Assembly: GCA_964432885.1 (NCBI GenBank)
Contig: CAYSPG010000020.1
Coordinates: 1 to 64,000 of the forward strand
Reading direction: 5' to 3'
DNA length: 64,000 nucleotides
Source of the DNA: CAYSPG01 sp964432885
GTDB lineage: Bacteria > Bacteroidota > Bacteroidia > AKYH767-A > OLB10
Both the position numbers and the translations under genes were made by a program. Of the stretch, positions 63,142 to 64,000 are shown piece by piece. A model generated the notes under the pieces. The model was not told where the DNA came from and did no database searches. It saw only the letters and a program-made list of their open reading frames with translations. The number at the start of each line of letters is the position of its first letter. Position 1 is the first letter of the stretch.

Positions 63142-64000
63142 ATGTCCCGTTACTTAGTTACTGCTGCATTACCATACGCAAACGGCCCTGTTCACATTGG
63201 TCACCTTGCCGGATGTTACATACCTGCTGATATTTACGTGCGCTATTTGCGGTTGCGAGGCGAGGACGTAAAATTTATTTGCGGCAGTGATGAGCATGGT
63301 GTGCCCATAACCATTAAAGCAAAAAACGAAGGCATCACACCACAGCAAGTAGTAGATAAGTACCACAAAATGATGGGTGATTCGTTTAAGGAGTTTGGAA
63401 TTTCGTTTGATATTTATTCGCGCACATCAAATAATGTGCATCATGAAACAGCACAGGATTTTTTTAAATCGCTTTACAACAAGGGTGTATTTGAAGAAAT
63501 TGTTTCGGAACAATTTTACGATGAGGAAGCAAAACAATTTTTAGCTGACAGGTATATTGTTGGCACATGTCCTAAATGCGGAAACGAAAATGCATATGGC
63601 GACCAGTGTGAAAATTGCGGCTCGTCATTACAACCAACGGATTTGATAAATCCAAAATCAAAACTAAGCGGAGCAAAGCCGGTGATGAAAGCCACAAAAA
63701 ACTGGTATTTGCCAATGAATAAAATTCAGCAATCAAAAGAATTTAATGAATACATAAAACGATTTGCTGATTGGAAACCCAATATAAAAGGGCAATGCGA
63801 GAGTTGGCTTAAAGAAGGATTGCAACCCAGAGCAATGACTCGCGATTTGGACTGGGGAGTAAAAGTGCCATTGGCAGATGCCGAAGGAAAGGTTTTGTAT
63901 GTGTGGTTTGACGCACCGATAGGATATATAAGTGCAACGAAAGAATTATTCTTAAGGGACGAAGGACGAGGGGCGAATGAAAAGGAAATAAATAGTGACT
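63142..64000 (+). CDS. metG: Methionyl-tRNA synthetase, 5' part
   Basis: Partial: about 286 residues, running off the window edge without a stop. MetRS charges tRNA-Met. The class I signature is HIGHLAGCYIPAD with PYANGPVH before it (about 11-30), then FICGSDEHGVPI. The connective-peptide zinc knuckle has CPKCGNENAYGDQCENCG (about 151-168), and DLDWGVKVP and YVWFDAPIGYISATKEL are conserved catalytic-core blocks. Directly after KEL the sequence FLRDEGRGANEKEINSD is encoded by GGACGAA heptamer repeats (63957-63977), an unusual in-frame insertion into a variable loop. Confidence 0.95.
   Translation, partial: MSRYLVTAALPYANGPVHIGHLAGCYIPADIYVRYLRLRGEDVKFICGSDEHGVPITIKAKNEGITPQQVVDKYHKMMGDSFKEFGISFDIYSRTSNNVHHETAQDFFKSLYNKGVFEEIVSEQFYDEEAKQFLADRYIVGTCPKCGNENAYGDQCENCGSSLQPTDLINPKSKLSGAKPVMKATKNWYLPMNKIQQSKEFNEYIKRFADWKPNIKGQCESWLKEGLQPRAMTRDLDWGVKVPLADAEGKVLYVWFDAPIGYISATKELFLRDEGRGANEKEINSD
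63957..63977. repeat. GGACGAA heptamer repeat inside metG
   Basis: Three successive heptamers GGACGAA-GGACGAG-GGGCGAA stand in frame in metG. The word is typical of intergenic heptamer arrays in Bacteroidota. Three units equal 21 bases, so the reading frame is kept. Confidence 0.6.

Overview
The window looks like a chromosomal stretch of a free-living Bacteroidota bacterium, probably Chitinophagales or Sphingobacteriales grade. I judge this from the low GC, A/T-rich start contexts with few Shine-Dalgarno sites, TAnnTTTG promoter elements, several secreted proteins ending in type IX secretion (T9SS) sorting domains, a SusC-like TonB receptor beside a PorV-type protein, and a CarH-like MerR regulator. 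I see no rRNA, tRNA, CRISPR array, prophage or insertion sequence. The first ~67 bases are G/C homopolymer runs and look like the damaged end of a contig.

Layout. 1-15 kb: a NarL-type response regulator, an L-2-hydroxyglutarate oxidase, a FadL-like porin with an SGNH-fold lipoprotein that has lost catalytic residues, a MerR/B12 regulator, purN, dapF, an HtrA protease, a sugar-transferase/aminotransferase pair, a di-iron hydroxylase, a WG-repeat protein and an EF-G paralogue lacking the catalytic His. 15.5-24.4 kb: an accessory block with a TPR histidine kinase, its response regulator, a stand-alone LuxR-type helix-turn-helix protein, a GC-rich heptapeptide-repeat ORF, a Fn3-like protein and a 1566-residue T9SS surface protein. 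24.4-36 kb: Tat-exported pirin, HIT protein, GreA, then a minus-strand operon of TonB receptor, 1399-residue secreted protein and PorV-like protein. 36-45.8 kb: SMC, small secreted proteins, a CotH-kinase T9SS protein, a FkbM methyltransferase and a PhoB-like regulator. 46-54.5 kb: phenylacetyl-CoA degradation genes in two blocks (paaG-paaH, paaI-paaJ-paaY) separated by a PLP acyltransferase and a histidine kinase/receiver pair. 54.5-64 kb: a T9SS-sorted gene broken by an in-frame stop, a fumarylacetoacetate hydrolase family enzyme, SpoT/Rel, DnaE and the 5' part of metG.

The most distinctive signal is a set of short dispersed palindromic repeats, several of which have become protein-coding. 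One GC-rich hairpin repeat lies in frame inside the ATPase domain of the kinase at 15.6-17.5 kb, a triple 25-bp hairpin repeat supplies that kinase's C-terminus, and a heptamer repeat lies inside metG. Also notable are an inverted repeat shared upstream of the response regulator and the stand-alone HTH gene, a perfect palindrome with 11-bp direct repeats upstream of the PhoB-like gene, the 21-nt/heptapeptide repeat ORF, and three conserved-fold proteins that have lost catalytic or cofactor residues.
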